From positions 1-8,728 of the forward strand of contig CAAGDP010000213.1 in the NCBI GenBank assembly GCA_900768635.1: a stretch of DNA of 8,728 nt, read 5' to 3'. The position numbers and the translations under genes were made by a program. The DNA is from Enterobacterales bacterium. Its GTDB lineage: Bacteria > Pseudomonadota > Gammaproteobacteria > Enterobacterales > Succinivibrionaceae. Below the pieces are notes generated by a model that saw only the letters and a list, made by a program, of their open reading frames with translations, had not been told where the DNA came from and ran no database searches. Below are positions 1 to 6,777 of this stretch, piece after piece; the first letter of the stretch is position 1, and every line of letters starts with the position of its first letter.

Positions 1-187
1 ATCTGCCCGATGAACCGGAAGAAGGAAAATCGCCGTGACTTGTGGTTTAACCTCCTGAGGAAACAGTGTCAGGATTAGTTCAAGGCGATGGATCCCTTAA
101 TACAGCAATTCAATCTTCAATAAAAATCTTTACACCGTCATATCAGACTTATTTAATCCGGCTTTTATAAAATTTTTGGTTCTATCT

Positions 188-260
188 AAATTTTTCAGTC
201 AGTTCAAAGGATTATTCAGACAGGACAAAATGCACATAACAGATTGCTGTGAATAGTAAC
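188..260 (-). repeat. Dispersed 73-bp repeat, copy 1 (inverted relative to copy 2 at 7990-8062)
   Basis: Read on the minus strand from 260 down to 188, this sequence aligns with 7990-8062 on the plus strand. By hand I count about 66 matches in 74 columns, with one single-base gap in each copy. Exact blocks include a 15-nt start (GTTACTATTCACAGC) and 14 nt (TCCTTTGAACTGAC). The inner end runs into AAATTTT/AAAATTT segments that can fold back (about 168-196), as at the inner end of copy 2. It lies outside genes and has no reading frame of its own. Its function is unknown; a mobile-element remnant or a genome-wide intergenic repeat is likely. Confidence 0.85.
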
Positions 261-297
261 AGAGGAAAACCTCTATTGAGGGACTCAATTATTTTTT
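261..297 (+). terminator. Terminator-like tandem hairpin with T-tract
   Basis: Two perfect small hairpins sit side by side: AGAGG/CCTCT (261-265 with 270-274, AAAA loop) and ATTGAG/CTCAAT (275-280 with 284-289, GGA loop). They are followed by TATTTTTT (290-297). The second stem is AT-rich, so termination would be weak. It could end a transcript entering from the left edge and insulate the carrier promoter just downstream. No gene upstream within the window needs it. Confidence 0.45.
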
Positions 298-300
298 AGT

Positions 301-328
301 TTAACAAATTCCGGCCTTTTGGTAGAAT
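301..328 (+). promoter_or_regulatory. Putative sigma70 promoter of the AspT/YidE-family gene
   Basis: TTAACA (301-306, 5/6 to the -35 consensus) and TAGAAT (323-328, 5/6 to the -10 consensus) are 16 nt apart. The expected start of transcription near 335 leaves a leader of about 80 nt before the ATG at 416. The placement directly after a terminator-like hairpin and ahead of the gene supports it, but this is motif evidence only. Confidence 0.5.
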
Positions 329-415
329 ACCCTCGATTGTTTCAATCATCTTTAGCAGTAGCTTGATCTTTCCGTCAGGTAGATCCGGCTTTCTTTTTTT
401 ACTTGGGACATAATT

Positions 416-2206
416 ATGGCATTGAATTGGATTGCTCAGTTGACTCTCCTGGTAGCCGTCGTCAGTGTGTTGGGCGTAATGCTGGGAAAAGTTAACATCA
501 AGGGTTTTACCCTGGGCATAGGAGGCGTTCTCTTCGCCGGCATAATTGTTGCGCATTTCTGCACGGTCTACGGCTGGGTCAGAATGGACGGTGAATTTGA
601 AAGCGCCAGGCATTATCTTCAGGAATTTGGATTGATTCTCTTTGTGTATGCTATCGGCAACTCTGTAGGTCCAAGTTTCTTTGCATCACTCAAGTCCTCG
701 GGGCTGAAGCTGGTCTCCATTGCTGTATTGCTTATTGTTCTGAACTTCATTGTTATGCTGGTTATTTTTGAAACCACTGATGTGAAGATCCCGGAACTGT
801 TAGGTATATACTCCGGAGCCATTACCAATACTCCGGCTTTGGGTGCGGCAACACAAATGGTTTCAGATGTTATTAATACATCTCCTGCCACGGTGAAGGA
901 TTTTATTTTAAGTGCTGATGCTCTGGCACAGTATACGGATGTTATTGAATCCGGCGACGCCACAGCTCTTACCGCAGTTCTTATGAAGTCGGTATCCAAG
1001 ATTGGTGAGGGATATGCTGTAGCTTATCCATTTGGTATTCTGGGCATATTTATTACCCTTATTCTCACCCGTTTGATTTTCAGAATTGACATTAACCGGG
1101 CAGGTCAGCAGTTTGAAGAGCAGAAAAAGCTTCTGAAGAAGGGCATTATCTCCCGCAATGTGCTGATCACAAAATCTGATCTGGAAGCAAAGACGGTAGG
1201 TGAAATCATAAGTCTCTTTGGCAATTCCGTGATCTGCTCCCGTATGAAACGCGGTTCTGTGCTGATGGTACCTCATGCCAAGGACAAGGTTGCCATTAAC
1301 GATGTTCTTCACCTGGTGGGTGACCAGAAGGTGATTGATGAAATGACAGCATCTCTTGGAAAATCAACTGATGTTTCCATGTCCACTAAAGGTACTGATA
1401 TGGTAAGCTCCCGGGTGGTGGTAACCAACAATAAGATTATGGGCAAAAAGCTGGGTGATCTGGATCTGAAGAGCAACTTTGATGTGGTAATTTCCCGTTT
1501 TGTTCGTGCCGGTGTGGAATTGGTTCCAAGTGATAATCAGACTGTTCAGTTTGGTGATGCCTTAAATGTAGTAGGCCGGAAGGAGGATGTGGAAAGTATC
1601 ACCAAGCTTATTGGTGATTCCAAGCAGAAAATGCGTCAGGTTTATCCTCTGCCTCTATTCCTGGGTATTTCCCTCGGTATCCTGTTAGGTGCCATAGCTA
1701 TCCCGGTTCCAGGCATTCCTGCCGCATTGAAACTGGGCATTGCCGGCGGTCCGCTGGTTATGGCCATTCTCCTGTCAAGATTCGGAAGTTCTCTTACATT
1801 TGGCAAGGTTCACTGGTTTATGCACCCTGCAGCCAATGCTGCTATTAAGGAAGTAGGCATTGTACTGTTTCTGGCCTGCGTCGGTCTTAAGGCCGGACAG
1901 ACATTTGTTGCATCTGTTAACAGTTCCCAGGGGCTGTGGTGGATGTTCTACGGTGCTCTTATTACCTTAATTCCGTTACTTATTGTGGCCACCTTTGCCA
2001 CTCTGGTTATGAAGACCAATTATCTGAGCTTGTGCGGAGCGATTTCCGGAGCTTCAACAGATCCTCCGGCTCTTGCTTACTCCAACGGACTGTACTCCAG
2101 CCCTGAAGCTACTTCACTGGCTTATGCTACAGTTTATCCATTCTCCATGTTCCTGCGTATTCTTTCTCCCCAGGTTTTTGTGGTGCTGGTAATGCTTATC
2201 GGCTGA
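416..2206 (+). CDS. AspT/YidE/YbjL-family transporter with central TrkA-C (RCK_C) domains
   Basis: Inner-membrane carrier of the aspartate:alanine exchanger family (TC 2.A.81). The architecture is duplicated. The N-terminal membrane half has hydrophobic spans near residues 6-24, 33-53, 68-88, 97-118 and 203-222. Two cytosolic TrkA-C-like domains follow (about 247-318 and 329-402). The C-terminal half has spans near 412-430, 437-456, 476-496, 508-531 and 570-595. The paired signature motifs are GAITNTPALGAA (134-145) and GAISGASTDPPALAYSN (541-557). Length (596 aa) slightly exceeds the usual 550-565, partly from a hydrophilic stretch at about 150-198 between the first motif and the conserved GYAVAYPFG. 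The ATG at 416 has GGGA at 405-408. A terminator follows, so it is separate from the thi operon. Family members export or exchange C4 acids and amino acids (AspT; SucE of Corynebacterium exports succinate), so dicarboxylate exchange is plausible. The substrate cannot be read from sequence. Confidence 0.92.
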   Translation: MALNWIAQLTLLVAVVSVLGVMLGKVNIKGFTLGIGGVLFAGIIVAHFCTVYGWVRMDGEFESARHYLQEFGLILFVYAIGNSVGPSFFASLKSSGLKLVSIAVLLIVLNFIVMLVIFETTDVKIPELLGIYSGAITNTPALGAATQMVSDVINTSPATVKDFILSADALAQYTDVIESGDATALTAVLMKSVSKIGEGYAVAYPFGILGIFITLILTRLIFRIDINRAGQQFEEQKKLLKKGIISRNVLITKSDLEAKTVGEIISLFGNSVICSRMKRGSVLMVPHAKDKVAINDVLHLVGDQKVIDEMTASLGKSTDVSMSTKGTDMVSSRVVVTNNKIMGKKLGDLDLKSNFDVVISRFVRAGVELVPSDNQTVQFGDALNVVGRKEDVESITKLIGDSKQKMRQVYPLPLFLGISLGILLGAIAIPVPGIPAALKLGIAGGPLVMAILLSRFGSSLTFGKVHWFMHPAANAAIKEVGIVLFLACVGLKAGQTFVASVNSSQGLWWMFYGALITLIPLLIVATFATLVMKTNYLSLCGAISGASTDPPALAYSNGLYSSPEATSLAYATVYPFSMFLRILSPQVFVVLVMLIG

Positions 2207-2230
2207 TGAGTTCAGCGCAGTGAATCTGAT

Positions 2231-2268
2231 GATCCCGGTCTGTTCAGCGGCCGGGATTGTTTTTTTTT
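2231..2268 (+). terminator. Strong intrinsic terminator after the AspT/YidE-family gene
   Basis: ATCCCGG (2232-2238) pairs perfectly with CCGGGAT (2251-2257), extendable by a G-T pair. The loop is 12 nt, and nine T follow (2260-2268). It begins 25 nt after the stop codon and should separate the carrier transcript from the thi operon. Confidence 0.9.
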
Positions 2269-2414
2269 GGAGGGGGGAGAGAGGATGGTTTCAGTAACGG
2301 GATACATTAATTCATATTTTTCTGCATCCGGGATTATTCAAATGATTTTGCAGGAATGACGGTTGGCGGTGAAGTCAACAGGTAATATTCTTAAGGATCG
2401 TGAAATAATTTGTA

Positions 2415-2442
2415 TTGAATTTTAGAATGCAAGTTTTATACT
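2415..2442 (+). promoter_or_regulatory. Putative sigma70 promoter of the thi operon
   Basis: TTGAAT (2415-2420) and TATACT (2437-2442) resemble the -35 and -10 hexamers with a 16-nt spacer. Transcription would start near 2449, about 10 nt before the first helix of the TPP aptamer, which is the expected arrangement. Confidence 0.65.
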
Positions 2443-2459
2443 AAGTTTGTCAATAAAAG

Positions 2460-2538
2460 CTTGTCGGAGAGCCTTGAGCTGAGATCGAGAAATCGGGATC
2501 CGTTGTACCTGTTGGATAATTCCAGCGTAGGAAACAAG
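2460..2538 (+). promoter_or_regulatory. TPP riboswitch (THI element) in the thiC leader
   Basis: The conserved aptamer core is present: CTGAGA (2479-2484), the ACCTG block (2507-2511), GGATAA (2514-2519) and CCAGCGTAGG (2522-2531). The closing P1 helix is CTTGT (2460-2464) with ACAAG (2534-2538). This senses thiamin pyrophosphate and should turn the operon off when thiamin is sufficient. No stem with a U-tract lies between the aptamer and thiC, so control is probably at translation initiation rather than by termination. A candidate sequestering stem is listed at 2549-2590. Confidence 0.95.
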
Positions 2539-2548
2539 AAGTCATGAC

Positions 2549-2590
2549 GTTGTCTGGCAAGTAGTGTTTTACTCAAATGGAGCCAGCGAC
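2549..2590 (+). promoter_or_regulatory. Candidate riboswitch expression platform masking the thiC ribosome-binding site
   Basis: GTTG and CTGGC (2549-2552, 2554-2558) can pair with GCCAG and CGAC (2582-2586, 2587-2590). This gives nine pairs including one G-U, with one bulged T (2553) and a 23-nt loop. The stem's 3' arm starts inside the GGAG ribosome-binding site (2579-2582) and ends one base before the ATG at 2592. The aptamer's own CCAG (2522-2525) could pair with the same CTGG, giving a mutually exclusive alternative. The pairing is visible in the sequence; the regulatory role is inferred. Confidence 0.45.
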
Positions 2591-2591
2591 T

Positions 2592-4298
2592 ATGTCAACT
2601 GAACTTAATGCACCCGCTACAAGGCGATCCAACCGTCAGCAGGCGTTGCAGAACATCTCGCAGCTAAAGGCGGAAAATTTCCCTCAGTCTCAGCGTACCT
2701 ACATTATTATGGATGACGGGGTTAAAGTCCCTTTTCGTCAAATAAATCTTACTGATCCCCAGGAGCCGGTTCTGGTGTATGACACCTCCGGAGTTTACGG
2801 TGATCCATCATTTCAGCTGGATCTTTCCTGTGGAGTTCCGGAAATAAGAACAGCCTGGCTGTCATCCCGGGATCTGGAGCAAAAATCCTTTTCCTATCCG
2901 GAAGATTATTTTATTCGCCGCTCTCATCGTATCATCCGTAAAGCCAGACCGGGAGCACGGATCACCCAGCTGGCTTATGCCAGAGCCGGAATAGTTACTC
3001 CGGAAATGGAATTTGTTGCTGTACGGGAATCCCAGAAACTAAGATCCCAGGGACAGGGAAGTCTTTCCGGAGAAGAGATCCGGAAGGAGGTAGCTTCCGG
3101 CAGAGCTATTATTCCGGCTAATATCAACCATCCGGAGCTGGAGCCTATGATTATTGGATCCCGTTTTCTGGTTAAGGTTAATTCTAATATCGGTAATTCC
3201 TCCATGGGCTCATCCGTGGAGGAGGAAGTGGAAAAACTGGTGTGGTCCATCAGATGGGGTGCAGATACCGTTATGGATCTGAGTACCGGACGTAATATCC
3301 ATGAAACGCGGGAAAGTATTATCCGTAATTCACCGGTTCCCATTGGTACCGTACCTATATATCAGGCATTGGAGAAAGTTTCCGGTATTGCGGAAAATCT
3401 TACTTGGGAAGTAGTCCGGGAAACTCTGGTGGAGCAGGCTGAGCAGGGTGTGGACTATTTTACAATCCATGCCGGCCTGTTGCAGTCTCTTATTCCTCTG
3501 GCAGCCCGTCGTCTCACCGGCATTGTATCCCGGGGCGGATCCATAATGGCCAAGTGGTGTATGGTTCATCAGGAAGAAAATTTCCTGTATACCCATTTCC
3601 GGGAAATATGCGAAATCTGTGCTCAGTATGATATTGCTTTGTCTCTGGGTGACGGTCTTCGTCCGGGAAGCACTTTTGATGCTAATGATGAAGCTCAGTT
3701 TGGTGAACTTAAGGTGCTGGGAGAGCTGGCCAGAATTGCCTGGGAATATGATGTTCAGGTAATGATTGAAGGACCGGGACATGTTCCGGTAGATATGATC
3801 AGAGTTAATATGGAACGGGAAAAGGAAGATTGCTTCGACGCGCCGTTTTACACTCTCGGACCGGTGGTAACCGACATTGCCCCCGGCTATGACCACTATA
3901 CCTCCGGGATTGGCGCCGCGCTTATCGGATCTTTAGGTTGTGCCATGTTGTGTTATGTAACTCCCAAGGAGCATCTTGGTCTTCCTAATAAGGAAGATGT
4001 GCGTCAGGGAATGATTGCCTACAAAATTGCGGCACATGCTGCTGATCTGGCCAAACATCATCCTCAGGCAGCAGTGCGGGACAATGCCATGGGGCAGGCC
4101 AGAGCTGATTTTCGCTGGAAAGATCAGTTTGCTCTGGCAATAGATCCTTATACAGCCGAAAAGTTTTTCCGGGAAAGTGTGTCCGGGGGTGAATGTTCGG
4201 ACTCCAATCATTTCTGCTCCATGTGCGGACCTAAATTCTGCTCCATCCGTATCAGCAGAGAGATCCGGGAGCTGGCACAAAAGGGCAATACCAAATGA
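2592..4298 (+). CDS. thiC: Phosphomethylpyrimidine synthase ThiC
   Basis: Radical-SAM enzyme that rearranges aminoimidazole ribotide to HMP phosphate, the first step of the pyrimidine branch of thiamin synthesis, in the cytoplasm. I chose ATG 2592 (568 aa) because GGAG at 2579-2582 is 9 nt upstream. The in-frame ATG at 2577 (573 aa) has no ribosome-binding site and itself overlaps that GGAG. The protein is full length for the family. The C-terminal CX2CX4C cluster motif is intact (C542, C545, C550 in CSMCGPKFC). Core stretches typical of ThiC are present, such as VNSNIGNSS, VMDLSTGRNIHETRE, SRGGSIMAKWC, LSLGDGLRPGS, EGPGHVPVD and GPVVTDIAPGYDH. It is first in the operon, under the TPP riboswitch, and its stop overlaps the next start (ATGA). 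Confidence 0.97.
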   Translation: MSTELNAPATRRSNRQQALQNISQLKAENFPQSQRTYIIMDDGVKVPFRQINLTDPQEPVLVYDTSGVYGDPSFQLDLSCGVPEIRTAWLSSRDLEQKSFSYPEDYFIRRSHRIIRKARPGARITQLAYARAGIVTPEMEFVAVRESQKLRSQGQGSLSGEEIRKEVASGRAIIPANINHPELEPMIIGSRFLVKVNSNIGNSSMGSSVEEEVEKLVWSIRWGADTVMDLSTGRNIHETRESIIRNSPVPIGTVPIYQALEKVSGIAENLTWEVVRETLVEQAEQGVDYFTIHAGLLQSLIPLAARRLTGIVSRGGSIMAKWCMVHQEENFLYTHFREICEICAQYDIALSLGDGLRPGSTFDANDEAQFGELKVLGELARIAWEYDVQVMIEGPGHVPVDMIRVNMEREKEDCFDAPFYTLGPVVTDIAPGYDHYTSGIGAALIGSLGCAMLCYVTPKEHLGLPNKEDVRQGMIAYKIAAHAADLAKHHPQAAVRDNAMGQARADFRWKDQFALAIDPYTAEKFFRESVSGGECSDSNHFCSMCGPKFCSIRISREIRELAQKGNTK

Positions 4299-5776
4299 TC
4301 ACCGCAAGAAAAAATGTTCTGGTTATTGCAGCCTCTGACAGTGGCGGCGGTGCAGGAGTAGAGCGGGACTGTCGTACAGTTTTCGATTTGGGTTGTCATT
4401 GTCTTACGGCCGTTACCGCACTTACTGCCCAGAATACCTGCCGGGTGGCAGAGATTCGGGAAACCGATCCGGAATTTTTAAAAACCTGTCTGAACAATCT
4501 GCAGGAGGATTTTGTTCCCGGGGCCATAAAAATCGGTCTTATCCCTTCCATCCGTTCTTTGCAGGTGATACAGGAGTTTCTGGAGCAGCTGGGAGATAAA
4601 CGGCCTTTTACTATTTACGATCCGGTGCTGACAGCTACTGCAGGTCAGACCATGAGTACCCTGACTCCGGAGGATTTACTGGCCTCAGGCTTCCTGGCCA
4701 AGGTTGATTTAATTACTCCCAACCTGCCTGAACTGGCTTTACTGACCAGAAGCAGTCAGGCTACCGGGGATTATGCTGAAATATGCCACCAGACTCAGAT
4801 CCTTATGGAATCCTTTTCCGGCAGTGTACTGGTTACCGGCGGGCATAATAATCAGGCAGGGTATATTTATGATCTGCTCCATTGTCCTATGGCACAGCCT
4901 GTAGTGTTCCGTTCCCGGTATTTTTCTCAGAACACCAAGCATGGTACCGGTTGTGCTGTTTCTTCAGCCGTAGCAGCCTTTATTGCTCAGGATATGTTTC
5001 CGGAGGATGCCTGTACCGCAGCTATTATGTATGTGGGCAAGGCAATAAGTAACGGTTATTGTCCGGGAACCGGAGCAGGAACCCCTGATTCCGGATTTGA
5101 TTATGATGATGTTAACTTCCTGCCTCAGATCATTTCTGACTATACCAGTCTTTCCGAGAAGATTTCTTTTCAGGAGGAAGACAGGGATTTAGGTCTTTAT
5201 CCCGTGGTTCCCAGCTCTTTATGGGTGGAAAGACTGCTAAAAGCAGGGGTTAAAACCATTCAGCTGCGTATTAAGGATACAAATCAACCCGATCTGGAGG
5301 AGGAAATCTGCCGATCAATCGATCTGGGCAGAAAATACGATGCCCGGGTTTACATAGACGATCACTGGGCTCTGGCGGTAAAACATCAGGCCTATGGAGT
5401 TCATCTCGGTCAGGAGGATTTGCTGACTGCCGATTTGCAGCTTATTGCTGATGCAGGGATCCGGCTGGGGGTATCAACCCATGGCTACTTTGAAATAGCC
5501 CGGGTTTTACCTTTACATCCTTCTTATATTGCATTGGGACATATTTTCCCTACAGCAACCAAGGTTATGAAATCCCATCCTCAGGGACTGGTTATGTTAA
5601 ATCATTACGCCCGTCTTCTGAAGGATATACCTACTGTGGCTATAGGAGGTATAAAGGAAGATACTCTTCCTCAGGTTCAGGCAACAGGGGTCAGCGGGGT
5701 GGCTGTGGTTACCGCCATAACCAAAGCTCAGGATCCTGAGAAGTCTGCCAGAAAATTAATGGAGCTTATGAAATGA
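4295..5776 (+). CDS. thiDE: Bifunctional HMP(-P) kinase / thiamin-phosphate synthase (ThiD-ThiE fusion)
   Basis: Two complete enzymes in one 493-aa chain. The N-terminal ThiD half (about 1-275, ribokinase fold) phosphorylates HMP-P to HMP-PP. It shows SDSGGGAG (14-21), TALTAQNT, KIGL, TPNLPELALL and the catalytic HGTGC (C220). After a linker (about 276-297) comes the ThiE half, which joins HMP-PP and thiazole phosphate. It shows YPVVPS from Y302, IQLRIKD, AYGVHLGQEDL, LGVSTH, ALGHIFPTATK, VAIGGI and VAVVTAI, very close to enteric ThiE. Two differences stand out: the usual GIQAD after the ThiD glycine motif reads GVERD, and the metal-binding Asn-Asp of ThiE reads Asp-Asp (D355-D356). ATGA overlaps at both ends (4295-4298, 5773-5776) imply translational coupling with thiC and thiS. 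Such fusions are known in other gammaproteobacteria. Confidence 0.95.
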   Translation: MITARKNVLVIAASDSGGGAGVERDCRTVFDLGCHCLTAVTALTAQNTCRVAEIRETDPEFLKTCLNNLQEDFVPGAIKIGLIPSIRSLQVIQEFLEQLGDKRPFTIYDPVLTATAGQTMSTLTPEDLLASGFLAKVDLITPNLPELALLTRSSQATGDYAEICHQTQILMESFSGSVLVTGGHNNQAGYIYDLLHCPMAQPVVFRSRYFSQNTKHGTGCAVSSAVAAFIAQDMFPEDACTAAIMYVGKAISNGYCPGTGAGTPDSGFDYDDVNFLPQIISDYTSLSEKISFQEEDRDLGLYPVVPSSLWVERLLKAGVKTIQLRIKDTNQPDLEEEICRSIDLGRKYDARVYIDDHWALAVKHQAYGVHLGQEDLLTADLQLIADAGIRLGVSTHGYFEIARVLPLHPSYIALGHIFPTATKVMKSHPQGLVMLNHYARLLKDIPTVAIGGIKEDTLPQVQATGVSGVAVVTAITKAQDPEKSARKLMELMK

Positions 5777-5985
5777 AAATTACATTGAATGGCAAAGATA
5801 TGGAAACAGAAGGTTCCTCTCTCAGGGATATTCTTATTCAGGAGAAGATTATTGAGGATCCAAGGCAGGTTTACGGTATTGCAGTGACTGTTAATGAAAA
5901 AATAGTATCCAAAAAAAATATCGCCTCTTTTGAAATTGCCGAAGGAGACATTATAGAAGTTTTTACAATGGTTGCAGGTGGTTAA
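5773..5985 (+). CDS. thiS: Sulfur carrier protein ThiS
   Basis: A 70-aa ubiquitin-like protein whose C-terminal glycine is adenylated and converted to a thiocarboxylate, delivering sulfur to ThiG for thiazole formation. It has the expected length, the short beta-grasp pattern (MKITLNGKDME start, DIIEVFTMVAGG end) and an intact terminal Gly-Gly. GGAG at 5761-5764 lies 8 nt before the ATG, which overlaps the thiDE stop by 4 nt. The adenylating partner ThiF, which normally sits just upstream in enteric operons, is not encoded in this window. Confidence 0.95.
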   Translation: MKITLNGKDMETEGSSLRDILIQEKIIEDPRQVYGIAVTVNEKIVSKKNIASFEIAEGDIIEVFTMVAGG

Positions 5986-5986
5986 T

Positions 5987-6772
5987 ATGCAGGATGAGAA
6001 ACTGAAAATCGGTAAATATGAATTTTCATCGCGACTTTTTGTAGGTACCGGGAAATTTCCTTCCGGAAGTGTTATGAAGGATGCGGTTCAGAAGTCTGAA
6101 TCTGAGCTTGTTACCGTGGCACTGAAACGGGTAAATCTTAAGGGCGGAGATGATATTCTTCAATCTCTTTCCCAGCTTAAAATCCGCCTTCTTCCCAATA
6201 CAGCCGGATCCCGTACGGCCAAAGAGGCTGTTTATGCAGCTAATCTGGCACGGGAAGCTCTGGAAACAGATCTTATCAAGCTGGAAGTTCATCCTGATCC
6301 CCGTTACCTTCTGCCTGATCCCATAGAAACTCTTCAGGCGGCCCGGGAGCTGGTCAGGGATGGTTTTACAGTTATGCCGTATTGTCAGGCGGATCCGGTG
6401 CTGTGCAAGCATCTTGAGGAAGCCGGCTGTGCCTGTGTTATGCCTCTGGCTGCACCTATCGGATCTAACCGGGGATTGAGAACACTGGATCAACTGGAAA
6501 TAATTATTGAACAGGCTACCGTCCCGGTGGTGATTGATGCGGGTATCGGTGCTCCATCCCATGCTGCCCAGGCCATGGAAATCGGAGCGGATGCTGTGCT
6601 GGTGAATACAGCTATTGCTGTTGCCCGGGATCCGGTGTCCATGGCTGCCGCCTTCTGTCAGGCGGTGCAGGCGGGAAGAACTGCTTACCTGGCCGGATTG
6701 GGCGTTTCTACCACCCGATCCATAGCAACCTCGGAGGTGGAAAGTTTTTTGTCCAGTCTGGATAAGGAGTAG
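5987..6772 (+). CDS. thiG: Thiazole synthase ThiG
   Basis: TIM-barrel enzyme that condenses DXP, dehydroglycine and ThiS-thiocarboxylate into thiazole phosphate; it acts in complex with ThiH in ThiH-type bacteria. I chose ATG 5987 (261 aa), 1 nt after the thiS stop, with AGGTGG at 5976-5981 as ribosome-binding site. A TTG at 5972 would add five residues inside thiS and is less likely. The Schiff-base lysine is K98 in LIKLEVHPDPRYLLPDP. LLPNTAG (68-74), MPLAAPIGSN (152-161), VIDAGIG (182-188) and VLVNTAIA (204-211) are intact. One oddity is that the C-terminal tail usually contains ATSPLTGFL or similar but here reads ATSEVESFL (247-255), losing the conserved proline and glycine. The core is otherwise enteric-like and should be active. 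Confidence 0.96.
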   Translation: MQDEKLKIGKYEFSSRLFVGTGKFPSGSVMKDAVQKSESELVTVALKRVNLKGGDDILQSLSQLKIRLLPNTAGSRTAKEAVYAANLAREALETDLIKLEVHPDPRYLLPDPIETLQAARELVRDGFTVMPYCQADPVLCKHLEEAGCACVMPLAAPIGSNRGLRTLDQLEIIIEQATVPVVIDAGIGAPSHAAQAMEIGADAVLVNTAIAVARDPVSMAAAFCQAVQAGRTAYLAGLGVSTTRSIATSEVESFLSSLDKE

Positions 6773-6777
6773 TTCCT

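Larger units (their letters stand above)
1..415. other. Non-coding left flank and leader of the carrier gene
   Basis: No convincing gene lies on either strand. The first 38 nt could be the last codons of an upstream gene (frame 3, ending TGA at 36-38), but this is too short to judge. The rest is AT-rich. It holds one copy of a dispersed repeat (188-260), a double hairpin followed by six T (261-297), a promoter-like pair (301-328), and a leader of about 80 nt containing a weak hairpin and a T-tract just before the ribosome-binding site at 405-408. These elements are listed separately. Confidence 0.7.

Noticed and set aside
1..78. Possible 3' end of an upstream gene: frame 3 reads LPDEPEEGKSP then stop at 36-38; frame 1 is open to a stop at 76-78.
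   Set aside because: Only 12-26 codons are visible and neither frame carries a recognisable family signal, so neither can be called as a gene end.
2577..2591. ATG at 2577 as the thiC start.
   Set aside because: It has no ribosome-binding site in front, and its own bases form the GGAG that sits 9 nt before the ATG at 2592, so the later start fits better.
3330..3896. Long minus-strand open frames opposite thiC, thiG and thiH (for example 3330-3896, 6026-6562 and 6913-7515).
   Set aside because: They are antisense shadows of strongly conserved enzymes, with no plausible protein features or start signals.
5972..5986. TTG at 5972 as the thiG start.
   Set aside because: It lies inside thiS without a suitably placed ribosome-binding site; ATG 5987 has AGGTGG upstream and gives the usual N-terminus.
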